Assembly: GCF_963576675.1 (NCBI RefSeq)
Contig: NC_088915.1
Coordinates: 35,121,501-35,185,500, forward strand
Origin: Euphorbia lathyris
Taxonomy: Eukaryota > Streptophyta > Magnoliopsida > Malpighiales > Euphorbiaceae
Direction: 5' to 3'
Length of the DNA stretch: 64,000 nucleotides
In this document: positions 12,246 to 24,063 of the stretch, one piece after another
Layout: every line of letters starts with the position of its first letter
Numbering within the stretch: position 1 is the stretch's first letter
The notes under the pieces: model-generated
Told to the model about the DNA's origin: nothing
The model's input: the letters and a program-made list of their open reading frames with translations, nothing else
Database searches by the model: none
Program-made: the position numbers and the translations under genes

Positions 12246-12845
12246 GTTCCTTCCTCTATTTAACTTCTTCAGCTTAATTGCTTTTTCTTTTATTTCATTC
12301 ATAAATATATGTATTTGATCCCTCCTTTTCTAATGTGTTTTTGTTTTGGTCTGACAAGTTGTCAAGTTTTCAATTATTGTGTGAATATATAAGTTTTCAA
12401 TTATTGTATAAAGAATGTAAGTGGTATGTTGTGTAGTCAAAATAAATCATTGAATTGGCCCAAATTGTCACAATCAAATGACATCATAATACACACTGAA
12501 ATTACTCAAAATCTACTTTTATAAATAATTACACAGACCAGATGTAACAATTTTTAAATATAAATAGTATTATTAAATTGGATATTAATATTTTTAAATT
12601 TGAAGAAATATTTAAATTTTTTTATCTAACTCGTACAAAATACAATATATTTTTAATTTTTACGTTTAATCATATGTTTGTAATCTGTTATTAATAAATA
12701 ATAAAATAATACATATGTAAAATGTAGATCACAAGATTTATGACCGATAAAACAATTTCATGAATAGTTTCTCCAATAGACCCAACTTATCAACATTAAG
12801 AGTAAAATTGTGTGAATAATAAAAAACGCATATATGAAGTGTAGA

Positions 12846-13190
12846 CACTACAAAAAAGGGATCTATTACGACACTTATAAATTTGAAGTTTAACGACGCT
12901 TTTTGACGTCCCTAAACACGTACCGACACTTCTCAAAGCGTCGTCACAAGCGTCACTAAATCGCGTGTCGTTAATTTTAACGACACTTAAAAGCTTGTGT
13001 GGGTAAATTAAATCTGACGACGTATCACATACAAACGTCTGTATGCTTTCGACACTTACGCTTTTAGTGTCGTGATTTTGTTTTTATTATTTGTTTTAAT
13101 TTTCGAAATTCTCACCACGTTTTAATAAAAACGTCGCAAAATTACGACATACAATTTTTATTACGTTGTCACTTCGCGTCAAAAAACATT
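12846..13190 (+). mobile_element. CACTA (En/Spm) transposon end with subterminal repeats
   Basis: CACTACAAAAAAG at 12846 is the signature terminal sequence of CACTA elements. The next 300 bp hold repeated direct and inverted motifs of the type GACACTT, AACGAC, GTCGT and GACG (for example GTCGTTAATTTTAACGACAC), as expected of CACTA subterminal transposase-binding repeats. The matching CTTTTTTGTAGTG right end was not found before the UGT acceptor, so the element is probably right-truncated or its end has decayed. The right coordinate marks only the clear subterminal zone. Confidence 0.7.
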
Positions 13191-15840
13191 CATAGCATCT
13201 TCAATATCATGAAACTTACATTTGAAAACGTCTCCAAATTTACAACATAATTTGATTGTCATAAGAATCTGCATATTAATCATTATAAGATTGATCACCA
13301 ACCAACCTGTTAAGATGAAAGCAATTTAATGAGTTAGAAAGAAATCATCCATATATTACAAAAAAAAAAAAAAGCATCATTTGTTTATATACTTATTTTG
13401 CTATCATCCTATTAATCAAATGAATTAAAGCACTTTTCCGATCAAATTATCCAAGACATTTACATCTCCAAACTCCACCAAATGAATTATAAGCAGGAAA
13501 CAGAAAAAAGGACTAGCTCATACAAATGCACAAATACAGTATAGGTTAGTCACAATAACTGCAAACTCATAGAACTAGTTAAAAGATATATCAACACCAA
13601 ATATAAAAAGAGACCTCTTACATTGTACAAGAAAATAAAATAAAAATTTCGTGAAATGAAGGGAAAAAGAATACCTTAGAATTGTTAGCTTCGATGCGTA
13701 TCCATCTTGGAAAAAAAAAAACCCATAGAGCTTGATTTTACAAGTCCCCAATTTACTAGAATCCAATGTACAAAGATTAAACTATAATAGAATAATAAGC
13801 TAATAGTATAAGAAAAATAAACATTGATCAACTAATACTGCCAACTCATAAGATAAAACAAAGCAATAGCATAAGGAATCAATTGAACTTTAAGAAACAA
13901 TTCAATCCTTTCTGTTCTTCATGTAATATGCACTCGATTCTATAATGTAGAGAATCAAATTAAAATTGTTCTAAAAAACCAAGTATAAAGCATCTAACAT
14001 TAGCTTATATTGAATAAAAGAGGAGAAAAAATAGTACCTTTAAATTATTGTGTAGTTCACTAATAAATCAAGTTAATAAACAACTAAGAAATACCATCAA
14101 CAACAGAAGTTGGAACATCATGATGAACTTGATTGCGAGCTGATATGATTTCAACTTCCAAGAAGCTACTCTGATACTTTATCATTGAAGTTTTTCTGTT
14201 GTGAATATAAAAACGAATTAGGACCATAATAGAAATAAATCAAATGGATCTAGAATAAAAAGAAGAATTGACAACAAAAAGATACACAAAATGTAAATGA
14301 CTTTCATTGCTCACTTGTTGGATTGAATAACAACATTTGAACAAATTAGTTGTCCTAAAAAAAGGTTCAAAATCAAAGCATATTAAAACCCTTGTTTATA
14401 AAGAAAAAATATAAAAAATACACAGAACCATAGAAAATGAAAAAGAAGCATTTGGATTTGAAGAGGTCTAAAGTGAATTTAGAAGATATAAAATAAATTA
14501 AAAAGAGCTTTACCTGTCCCAATTGACCAGGAACAAAATCTGCGACCATACATAATGTATATATCAGAAAAAGCAAATGCAAGTTTATACATGATGATAA
14601 GCTCATTGTATACAACCAACACCATTTAAGGGTCTTGAATTGCTTTAATCCCTCAATATATGAATAAACTCTTGTTTCAATTATCAAAACAAACAGAGTG
14701 CAGGCAATTCAATCACCACTGCCTAATGATAAGAAATAGAAACTTAATTTCATTAATCAAAATTGATTATTCATGTAAACAACATTAAGAAAAATCATGC
14801 AATAATAATTCCTGAAATAGAAAACAAACAAAACAATTCAGAAAAACAAAAATTAAAGCTAAAGGAACCTTGAGGCTGAAGCTGAGAAGACTACCACCTT
14901 TCATATCTCGAAATTCTATTCAAGGAAAAGAAAAAGGCAAGTATTAGAATGAAGAAGAATAAATATTTGGATTAGATAAGGGTGCAAGTGGAAAACGAAA
15001 TAGAAAAAAAGAATCAAAACTATAGATCTATAGAGAAAAAAAAAATCACTAAATCCAGCAATTAGAATGGAAAGAATGAAAGTCCGAATACAAGCAACAA
15101 GTAAAGAATAAAAGATTTAAAACAAACAAAATAAAGAAAATACCTACCAGAACGGAACATCAGGTCAATGGGCAATTCAATCAAAGCGCAAACAAAAGTT
15201 ACTCGGTTTAAAATAAGAAAAAGTTCCAATTTCACAAAAAGAGCATCCTGTGGAGAACAGTCGAGTTGTCTTAATCAAAAAGAGAGAAAATGGAAAGGTA
15301 AAAAATTAGAAACAGATCCAGAACATAAAAGAGGCAGATAAGAAAAGAAACCGTATGAAATCAGCACGGAGAGGCACCAATTTCTCACATGATTTATATA
15401 ACAAACTTGCCTAAGGCAATCATTTTCATGGCATTTATATCATATACTAATCACATTGCACAATTATAATTCGAACAATTTATCTTGACACATATAGTCT
15501 AAATATGAGTTTAGATGTGGATGCGAGTACATGGATCAAGTATAATATTTCATATTCAAAACACAGACTGAAATAGGGATATTTATCACTTAATTGAAGA
15601 TGATATTATCAAAACAAACAAAAATTAAGATGGTGATTTTAAGAATAAAAGATGTATAACTGCACTTTATAAGTGATAGAGTTTAATTTAATAGATTGTA
15701 AACATTATACAATATGAAGCATATGCATTTGAAATGCAATTCGATAAGAATATGGATTATTTTGAACTTTTAAAACTTCGAGGGATAGTTGAAGTTTTGG
15801 ATTAAGTACATATATTACGCTAAAAAATAACGTGTCAATA
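13191..15840 (-). other. Interior of the intronic insertion, exon-like minus-strand segments
   Basis: AT-rich sequence with three minus-strand pieces framed like spliced exons. One is 15148-15247 (acceptor CTCCACAG|GATGC, donor CTG|GTAGGTA). The next is 14869-14915 (acceptor GAATAG|AATTT, donor CAAG|GTTCC). The third is a segment ending at 14514 (GGGACAG|GTAAAG). They are more GC-rich than their surroundings. They could be exons of a gene fragment captured by the CACTA element. No protein family was recognised and no single frame links them convincingly. Confidence 0.3.
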
Positions 15841-16162
15841 CATGTCAAATTTTTTTTATGGTTCCTTTGAGAACCCTCTATGAAGTCCCCTTCCTTAGTT
15901 GCATCTAAATTTGAGTGTCATGTCAAACTACCTTTTGACCAAAATTAACCATAATGTAGAAATTTGATAAAATCCCTATTGCAATATTTGGCTTGTTAAA
16001 TGAAATTAGCTGCTATGTTTGTTGTGATAAACAATCTTGGTATATATCCTTAAGTTGAAATCTCAATCCTATACTGTTGTTCGAATGGTTGTTCATTATA
16101 AGTATCAACAGAATATTCAAGCTAGAAACTAGACACAACTAATATTTAGTTGTATATTACAG

Positions 16163-17046
16163 ATCCAATGTCACGTGAAGCAGCACCGGAGCATCCTATA
16201 CTGAGACTAAAGGATCTTCCTATTTCAAATTTTGGGTCCATACAAAATTTCTTCAAGCTATTATATATTGCTATGAATATAGGAAGTTCCAAAGCTATAA
16301 TTTGGAATACAATGACATGCCTGGAAGACTCATCATTGACACAATTCAAACAACAAAGCCAAGTTCCAATCTTTGCAATAGGCCCTCTCCACAAACGTGT
16401 CCCTGTCTCTCTATCAACACCATCTACTTTTCTAGAAGAAGATAAAAGCTGCATAACATGGCTGGACAAGCAATCCATCAATTCTGTAATCTACATAAGC
16501 ATAGGAAGCATTGTAACAAGTTCAGAGAAAGATATAGCTGAAATGGCATGGGGTTTAGCCAACAGCAGGCAACCATTCTTGTGGGTGATTCGGCCTGGTT
16601 CGGTTCGTGGTTCAGAATGGATAGAGGCATTGCCTGAAGGGTTTGTTGAAAGTGTTGGAGAGAGAGGTTGTATTGTGAAATGGGCACCTCAAAGGGAAGT
16701 ATTGGGACATGAAGCAGTAGGAGGGTTTTGGAGCCATTGTGGATGGAATTCAACACTGGAGAGTATATGTGAAGGGGTTCCATTATTGTGTAGACCTGGG
16801 TTTGGTGATCAGAAGGTGACTGCACGATTTGTAAGTCAAGTTTGGAGAGTTGGTTTGCAATTAGATAATGAAATGGAGAGAGGAGAGATTGAGAAAGCTG
16901 TGAAAAGCTTGATGGTTGATGAACAAGGGAAAGAAATGAGGCAGAGGGCTATGGAGTTCAAACTCAAAGCAGAATTGGAGATAAGAGAAGGTGGTTCTTC
17001 TTATAATGCCTTGAATGATTTGGTGGAGCTTATTTGCTCTTTTTAA
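16163..17046 (+). CDS. UDP-glycosyltransferase, UGT76-like, exon 2
   Basis: This exon encodes the C-terminal sugar-donor domain of the same enzyme; the full protein is about 458 residues, normal for UGT76. It opens with PMSREAAPEHPILRLKDLP. The 44-residue PSPG box runs from W338 to Q381, with WAPQREVLGH, GFWSHCGWNSTLES, CEGVPLLCRPG and FGDQ. The binding residues expected for UDP-sugar (W, Q, H, GWNS, E, D/Q) are all present. The closing DQ usually favours UDP-glucose. The end QVWRVGLQLDNEMERGEIEK and REGGSSYNAL is typical of UGT76. Minor oddities are SIGS where SFGS is common, and RPGFGDQ where PCFGDQ is usual. The stop is TAA at 17044-17046. No stop or frameshift interrupts the two exons, so the gene looks functional. 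Confidence 0.93.
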
Positions 17047-17269
17047 TTCTACTTATCATCTTTGTTTTTTTTTTTCCAAAAATTGGTAGCCTTATTCCTG
17101 ATGGCTTTGATGATTTACTTGTCTCTGATCTAAAGGAGGCTAATGGTAATATTTGTTCACTCACAGCCGGATGTGGTTATGGAATGCTTCTCAGTTTGAG
17201 ATGCTTATCAGCAACTCAGACTAATTACGCAAGGAACTACTCTTAACGTGGCTACAACTAATTGGAACA

Positions 17270-17440
17270 TTCTATAGAATTTAGTCGTGCCTCCAAAAGT
17301 AAAAAACCTTATTTGGCGAGCCCTCTCTAACTCTTTGCCTACTCTCACACGCCTTTACATTTCCGCTATCTGCTATCTGCCTGTGAACCGCCACTGCCCT
17401 CTCATCTTTCGTGAATATGCTAATTTTTAACTTTAACACC
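17270..17440 (+). pseudogene. LINE zf-RVT fragment
   Basis: A short stretch translates to VPPKVKNLIWRALSNSLPT followed by LTRLY...VNRHCPLIFREYA. This matches the zinc-binding region after the RT of plant LINEs, which normally reads PPKVKNFLWRA...LPTRARL...CPLC. No polymerase domain or ends remain. It lies about 220 bp downstream of the UGT stop codon. Confidence 0.7.
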
Positions 17441-17759
17441 TCTGGTTAGGATACGAACGTGTCAGAGAAATTACTTCTCAATTAATATGAACGGTTAAGT
17501 TTATGTCTCTTTTGGATCTCTAACGCCATTATAAACTTTGCTAGATAATTAACGTTTTTTAGGCTATTATGGATAAATAAAGAACAATTAAATATAAGAA
17601 TGTAAGAGTGTCAAATTGACAAAATATTTGGCGAAAAATATATATTTATTGATTTATATTTGAGTATATGTGTTTAAGGTAAATAATAAAGATGATTACC
17701 ATTCAATTGATTCTATAGCAACATATAGCTAAGTCAATTGAATTGAACATATAACAAAT

Positions 17760-18274
17760 GGGTAAATTACACCCATGGCCACTGAACTTTACCCATTTTC
17801 ATATTATAGCCACTGAACTTCATTTCTTCCCGGTATGGCCACTGAACTTTACACTTTTTAACACCGGTGGCCACTCAATTTTAACTAACTTCTCAAAATG
17901 ACCGTTAACGACCTCAAAATGAAAATATTCAAGAATTAAAGTTGTTCAGAACGATATTTACCATGAAACCACATTTTTTATTTTCAAAAATCACAATTTT
18001 TGGAGCTTTCTCTCTCTAAAAATTCACTTTCTCTCTCCTAACCAAACAACACCCAAATGACCTCTAAACGAAAATTTTCAAGAATTAAAGTTCCTTAGAA
18101 TATCATTAACTCTTTGTATTTTTTATCTTTAACCGTCAACGGTTGTTTTGAGACGTTAAGTGACCACCGGTGTTAAAAAGTGTAAAGTTCAATGGCCATA
18201 CCGGGAAGAAATGAAGTTCAGTGGCCATAATGTGAAAATGGGTAAAGTTCAATGGACATGGATGTAATTTACCC
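17760..18274. mobile_element. MULE-type MITE (GGGTAAATT family)
   Basis: A 515-bp element with long inverted repeats, starting GGGTAAATTACACCCATGGC and ending with the near-complement (...GATGTAATTTACCC). It is flanked by identical TATAACAAAT at 17750-17759 and 18275-18284. The 9-10 bp duplication and long arms fit Mutator-like MITEs. The middle contains a CTTTCTCTCTCTAAAAATTC-type core that recurs in inverted orientation in the element around the LINE at 29.4-36.4 kb, so the two share ancestry. Confidence 0.88.
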
Positions 18275-18284
18275 TATAACAAAT

Positions 18285-19276
18285 CAACATGATCGGTCCT
18301 GACAATTTATGGACCTTTGGAGAAATAAGAAATAAGAGTCCTTTAAAAAAATATTATACGTAAAAATTTAAAATATATTCTTATAAATTAATAATTGTAC
18401 GGTATGTATTATTACGTTCATCCAAATATACTTCTATTTATCCAAGATCACAAAGGTGTTTCACAATGTTTTTAAATTAGCTCTTAACATATATTCAAAA
18501 AATCAATTAGGCTATTTTGAAGTCTAAAATGTCAATTATTTGGACCATTTAAAAACTGAATAGTATTAAGATATGTATATATAAAAAATTACTCCATATA
18601 TTTATAAACCTAAATTTTTTTTGGGCCTCCTATAACCCTAAATCCTATCACTCCCGGCCTAGGCCCAAGGCTGGCACCGCAAATCAATACTAGGAATTGA
18701 AATACAATAATTACAATAAAGAAAACGAAATAATAAAAATTCAACAACAAACTCAGAGCCATATGTGGCTATCTCGACGAAACGTTGAATTGATGTTGGC
18801 TTGAGATTCACTAAGACAGCGGTTGGTTGGCGAGGAACGAGGATGACTCCGTTAGCATATTTCTGATTCGAGTGGATACGTGTCTGGACGGATTTGGCTC
18901 GAACTTTGGACATATGAGAGCTTATGAAACACGGAATTGAGTAAATTTAGAGGCTAATGTCAAGTTTAGGGAGTCAAGAATGAGTTCATGTAAAAATCTA
19001 GGACAAAAATGAACTTTAGATGCTTAGGAACGTGAAATTGAATGACAGGTAGATCGTATGAAAGCTGGAAACATAATATATAGAAAGATTTGAGGTGCAA
19101 AGATTAGCTCGTAAATTAGGGTTCCGGACACGGAATCAGGCAAAATGAAAGGCTAAATTTAAATTCAGGATGTCAGGAACAAATGTTTAGAAGAGATGAA
19201 AAGCAAAAATAGACTAAATGATATGAACGGGAATGGAAAATTTCTAGGCACCATGTGATAAAAGCTGGAAAAAAAT
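18285..19276. other. Intergenic DNA, unclassified
   Basis: AT-rich to 18,640, then a more balanced-composition stretch with no coherent frame. Its proximity to the integrase fragment suggests decayed gypsy pol or LTR sequence, but no motif supports this. Confidence 0.35.
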
Positions 19277-19574
19277 GATTGTATCTTTGTGGTTGAAAAT
19301 CGGTATCAATTTTCAAAAATGGCTTATTTCATCCCATGTCGTAGTACGGTAATTACTAAGTTGTTCTTCTGGACGGTAGTGGGGTTGTATGGAGTTTCAT
19401 AGAGCATAGTATCGGATAAAAACATGAAGTTTGTTAGCCATTTTTGGCGTACCTTGTGGGCTATTTTTGGCACTACCTTAAAGTTTTGTGCTATGGATGG
19501 ACAAACAGAAATGGCCAACCGAACCTTGCGCAATCTATTGAGGAGTAAGTGTCAGAACAAGTCCTACGACTATG
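19277..19574 (+). pseudogene. Ty3/gypsy integrase core, first part
   Basis: The frame reads VVENRYQFSKMAYFIPCR, then GLYGVS*SIVSDKNMKFVS, HFWRTLWAIFGTTLKF and MDGQTEMANRTLRNLLR. This is the gypsy integrase core with its SIVSDxxxKF catalytic Asp region and DGQTExxNRTL, where E is the third catalytic residue. One stop replaces the P/K before SIVSD, and a few residues are missing before DGQTE. The frame continues without shift into 22443 when the intervening solo LTR is removed. Confidence 0.85.
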
Positions 19575-19974
19575 TGTCACACCCGATCCTAAACGATATC
19601 GGGTATGAACGGAAACAAGATGATCTACGAATTCAACTCATAAATTTTTAACTCGTTACATCCTTAACTTAAATTTCTAATGGACAAAAATTTATTCAGA
19701 CATTTTAAAATTTATTTTGTTTGGCTTGGACTTGACAATTCTATCAAGCTTCCTACATATTCCGAATTATCTTGCAATCTTTAAATCGAGAATCAAAGCC
19801 ACGTAGTTCTAACAGTTTTAGAGGAAACTATTCTTTTATTTCTAGTGAAATCTCCATACTTAAATCAATTGATAAAATTATAAATGCAATTAATCTTTGG
19901 AGTTAAATTATTCACGGTATATATTTAACTACATATTCTCATATATTTATGTTCACCGATATACGTATACACAC

Positions 19975-19998
19975 ATATATATATATATATATATATAC
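19975..19998. repeat. (AT)n microsatellite
   Basis: An uninterrupted alternating AT run inside the solo LTR, bordered by ACAC on both sides. Confidence 0.85.
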
Positions 19999-21275
19999 AC
20001 ATAATTTTTTACTATTTATTTTTATTTATTTATAGTACGTGATTATCCGAACTTATTTTATTCGGTAGACAATTCTCGAACCAATTCAACTTAAGGTCCA
20101 AACGATTCTTTTTACCATACGAATTTAATTCAAGTCCAAACGTCTCTTTAACACAAACCAAAATTTTAAGTCTAAAATGTTCGTTCTACCGGACAAACCT
20201 GGTTCAAACTCACCGTACATCTTAAAAGGAATGGTAAACTAATCAAACTATAAGTCTAACCCGACTATTTTTATCACCCGCTTACTCCAAGTCTAAATCT
20301 GAAACGATTATCTCTACCGAAAAGTCAGATTAAAAACCTGCTCAAAGTCTACATCTGAAACGATTCTTTCTACTGAACAAATTGATTCAGAACCCGCTGA
20401 CTCCTCCTAGAGAACAGAACCAACTAGAGAAAATAATATCTTTAAAACCACACTTAGCAAACCCCTATAAGAGGTCATCTTCCTCCTTCCTATTTTGATC
20501 TGAATCTCAAATGGACAGCCACAGACCTGCGTTCTCAGTTAAAAATTTCATAGAATAACAATACCTACACGTAATCGTAAGCAAAAATTCATAAAAGGGG
20601 AAATCGTGCACAGAAACGTACGGACAAGACGATTTACTGTAGATAGAATACGAACCACTAGAATATCTTACCTCCTTAACTGCATGTTGAGATCCGGCCA
20701 AGGAGAGACTGATCAAGGTCTTAGAGATATCGATCAGTGACCGATCTCCCATGGCAGAGGGTCGAAACAACCATTATGAACCCAGAATGAAGAAGCGAAA
20801 CTACAAGCTTCATTTACCCTTCGTGAAAGTGAGAGAACTCACTAAAACTACATACGTGAAAACCAAAGGAATAATGTGGAATTTCCCAAAATTAGGAGGA
20901 GGCCTCCGTGAATCGAAACACGGTCTTCCGAAAACAAAGATAAGGAGTTCGTCTCTCCGGTGATCGAGGATAAGAACGGAATAAGTAAACTCATGGAGCC
21001 TTGCTACTTTCGAACCGAGAGAGAGAAAAGTAAGGATAATCCATCAGTACAGGGACAGAGAGAGGCGGATAAAAGGTTTAGTTTAGCCTCCCTAAACAAA
21101 AATGAATTCAATAATTAAAGTTTAGATATATCCCGAAGATTCTAAGGTTTTGAGTGCAGATCAGATGGTTATAAATAAATGAACCTGTATTTTATTCTTT
21201 TATTATTATTTTATTCTTTTTTATATTTCCTGGAACTTTAGAATTGGTTTATACCAACATTAGTTAATTATATAA

Positions 21276-22104
21276 GAGCATATTTAGTGGTCGTAACAAA
21301 GGTTTGTTATAATTGGGTGCCACATAAGCATAAGAAATACCCACAAAAAACACTCCATTATAATTTTTTGTTACTTTAAAATTTAGTAGGATCCACTTAT
21401 CATAAACACTATACAATATTCACTCAAATTTTTTTTTTTTTGTAGAAAAATGAAAGAAACAATATTCACTCAATTAATATATAATTAATAATTTTTTAAC
21501 CAATAAAATAATTAATTTAATTACTTATTAATAATTTCATAAAACTATATGTCCAATAAAATAATTAATTCAATATTTTTTTATAAACTGTCCAGTTAAT
21601 TTTTTTTTTCGTACATTAGGATTCGAACTCGAGATTTAGCTTAAACGACTTGAGACCTTTAACCACTCAAACGAACCATATTTGATAATTTAATAAAAAT
21701 GGACTTGAGACCTTTCGCCGAGCACAAATGGGCTTGCTCGCTGAGCAGGGGTCTCAATGGAAAAATTTAATAAAAAATGACACGTGGCATTGGTGTGGTC
21801 AACAGTCAAGCGCGTTTTCTACACGGGTCAATATTTTGACTGAACATAGGGATGTAAGGGGTTGTATGTGATGTTTTTGGAGAGTTGAGGGGGTTGAGAG
21901 GTTGTTCCCTAAGTTGAGGGGGCCTGGTGAAAAAAAGTTACAAGTTTAGGGGGTTGGATGCCTATTAAGCCATAATATTTGTTGTTGTACTTTTCTTTAT
22001 TACAAAATGTAGTAACTTACTCTAATTTGTAACAAGAAAGTCACTAGCCCTCTAGTGGTTGGGCGTTACAAGTAACAAACTTGTAACATCCACTAGAGGT
22101 GCTC
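21276..22104. mobile_element. PIF/Harbinger-like non-autonomous element
   Basis: Termini GAGCATATTTAGTGG and GAGCACCTCTAGTGG (reverse complement of the right end) form an imperfect inverted repeat. TAA flanks both sides (21273-21275 and 22105-22107), the three-base TWA duplication of Harbinger/Tourist elements. No transposase frame is present. The interior near 21,715-21,749 includes GCCGAGCAC...GCTTGCTCGCTGAGCAGG, similar to the GC-rich array in the Athila-type LTRs. Confidence 0.7.
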
Positions 22105-22442
22105 TAAGTCTAAATGACCAATTAATACTTTTAATACCTCTAATTATTAATTTAGCTCATGTTGTAAATTAATTACGATATTTAAACGAGCCGTTAACAA
22201 TTCCGATACTTAAATTTTCATTATTTATATTTGTGTATCATTTAATGTTCGTTTGTCTAAACGTCACTATAAATAGGTATCCAAATTGAACCTTTATTTA
22301 TTATTCTGACTACAAACATTCATCGTATATAACCAAAGATGTTATCTCGGGTCTAAAATTCAAATAATGATTTCGAGATGTTATATAATCTAATATCATC
22401 TTATAAAAGTTTGAAAATTTTGGATACGGACCTGACACTATG

Positions 22443-22905
22443 TCATAGCACAAGCTGGGTTTGCTTACGATTCTGACATGAGTTCCACTACGGGAAGGTC
22501 ACCTTTTGAGGTTGTATACACGAAGACTCCTAATCATGCGCTTGACATAGGTGATATTCCGAAAGAGAAAAGAAGAGTGTAGCCGCACAACACCTAGCCA
22601 ACGACTACCACCAAATGCATCAAAAGGTGAAACGATGTAGATGTATTGAAGAGAGGAATAGCACGGTTAAGGCTAGGGTGGATGAGCACCGAAGGGATCT
22701 TCAGTTGGAGATGAGGTGATGGTTTATTTGAATAAGAAAAAAACTTGTACATGCTCCTAGCAAGCTAAAATGGAGAACGTGTGAGTCTTATAAAGTGATC
22801 AAGAAGGTAAAAGCAAATGCTTATCATATCGCTCTTTCTAATTGGCTCGAAAAGATGTCATCTTCTTTCAATGTACGGGACTTAAACCTAATGGAAGTTA
22901 TATAG
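22443..22905 (+). pseudogene. Ty3/gypsy integrase C-terminal part
   Basis: Continuation of the split integrase: VIAQAGFAYDSDMSSTTGRS, PFEVVYTKTPNHALDI, VDEHRRDLQLE, a stop, then KLVHAPSKLKWRTCESYKVI, KKVKANAYHIALS and SSSFNVRDL. This is the C-terminal domain just before the position of a chromodomain in many gypsy lineages. Two or more stops are present. Confidence 0.82.
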
Positions 22906-23250
22906 TTCTCTTACAACCACCAAAGGCGAGTCAGAGTCCAACTCTTTGAAAAAAAAGGAGAATGATATCGGTATCTGTGACACGACCCAGAACCAGAACA
23001 AGAGTGGGAGCGACTGGAAACAAGGGGGAAATTTCTCTCACACGACGTGTTAGTCAAGTCACATGTCGTATAAGGCTATTGTTGAAGTTGAGAAAAACGG
23101 ACTTCGCACGACAACGAACAGAACACCGACAACACCATGCAACTTTCTCACATGGCGTGTCACTCCACACACCGTATGAACTAGTTTGCCTCGACGTGAG
23201 TTTACTGTCTTTTTTCCGATTTTACTTTTTTACCATTTAGATAATTATTG
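22906..23250 (+). other. Probable 3' leader and start of the gypsy 3' LTR
   Basis: After the integrase end, GGAGAATGATATCGG could serve as a polypurine tract, and TGTGACACGACCCAG at about 22976 could open an LTR. The sequence then contains repeated CACACGACGTG and CACATGGCGTG motifs. No second LTR copy exists to confirm the boundary. Confidence 0.35.
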
Positions 23251-23847
23251 TTTTGCTATTTAGATTTAATTATCTAAATACCATGTCATTTATCCCCTGC
23301 CTTATAATTACTTTTTGCTGTTTTACTTAAACATCAATTGCTATATAAATTTAATTATATAAATGCCATTAAGTTTAAGTAAACATCAATTGCTATGTAA
23401 ATTTAAGTACTTAAATGTCAATTGTCCTCGGCCTTCCTATTTATTAAATATCATTTATCCTTCCCTATTTACAAGTTTCGATTTGGCTGGAACAACAAGT
23501 AGAATCGCCTTTGGCCTATGGAATCCAATTTACCTCCAGCATTTCAACCTCACATTTTTATATACTCTCAAAACGATGTGGAAATTAACCATTCACTTAT
23601 TAACATATCTCATTTAACTTTAACAAATAAATAATAAAAAAAAAACTAGGAATGCATCCTTAATAGGAATGCATCCTAAACTAAATATTAGCTTCTGAAA
23701 TTAGTTCAAATTTAGTGGACAAGAAATTTAGTGGACAAGAATGACGTGTCTCTATATAATTGGAATTTAACTATTTCAAATTTCAAATTTTTAGTTCACT
23801 CGGTTCTATGATATGATATAGACTCTCTAAAACTAAACGGTGGAAGT

Positions 23848-23971
23848 CCTTAAATGGATCCCATATGTCAAGAGAGAGGAAGGGAATTGGAATTCCTTAA
23901 ATGGATCCCATATGTCAAGAGAGAGGAAGGGAATTGGAATTCCTTAAATGGATCCCATATGTCAAGAGAGA
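23848..23971. repeat. 47-bp tandem repeat, 2.6 copies
   Basis: Copies at 23848-23894 and 23895-23941 are identical and a partial third runs from 23942 to about 23971. Each begins CCTTAAATGGATCCCATATG and includes AAGAGAGAGGAAGGGAATTG. The unit is not a multiple of three, so it is unlikely to be coding. Confidence 0.92.
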
Positions 23972-24063
23972 AAGGATCGAACATATTGCTTCTTCGATTC
24001 CCAAAGAAAGGATTCAGCGCCATCAACAGAAACAGAATAAGACCGCAATTTGATTTTTGTTGA

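Larger units (their letters stand above)
12246..16162 (+). other. UGT intron (3.9 kb), enlarged by transposon insertion
   Basis: The donor is CCAG|GTTCCT and the acceptor TATATTACAG|ATCCAATG. Joining G to AT gives a GAT codon and a continuous LPLPDPMSREAAPEHP, the expected UGT76 junction. UGT76 introns are normally short, and this one is 3,917 bp. It contains a CACTA-type end at 12846 and an AT-rich interior with minus-strand exon-like segments. Efficient splicing across it is plausible but unproven. Confidence 0.85.
19575..22437 (+). mobile_element. Solo LTR inserted in the gypsy integrase
   Basis: The insertion starts TGTCACACCCGATCC and ends GGACCTGACA, giving TGTCA/TGACA inverted termini. 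It is flanked by an exact CTATG duplication (19570-19574 and 22438-22442). Removing it and one CTATG copy rejoins the integrase frame as NKSYDYVIAQAGFAYD, matching the expected family sequence. It contains no pol motif and no second LTR copy, so it is best read as a solo LTR of about 2.0 kb plus an 829-bp nested element. Strand is arbitrary. Confidence 0.8.

Noticed and set aside
16146..16825. Minus-strand frames over UGT exon 2
   Set aside because: Antisense to an exon with a clear PSPG box; no motifs of their own.
23848..23971. CRISPR-like array
   Set aside because: Units are directly abutting tandem repeats without unique spacers, in a plant genome.
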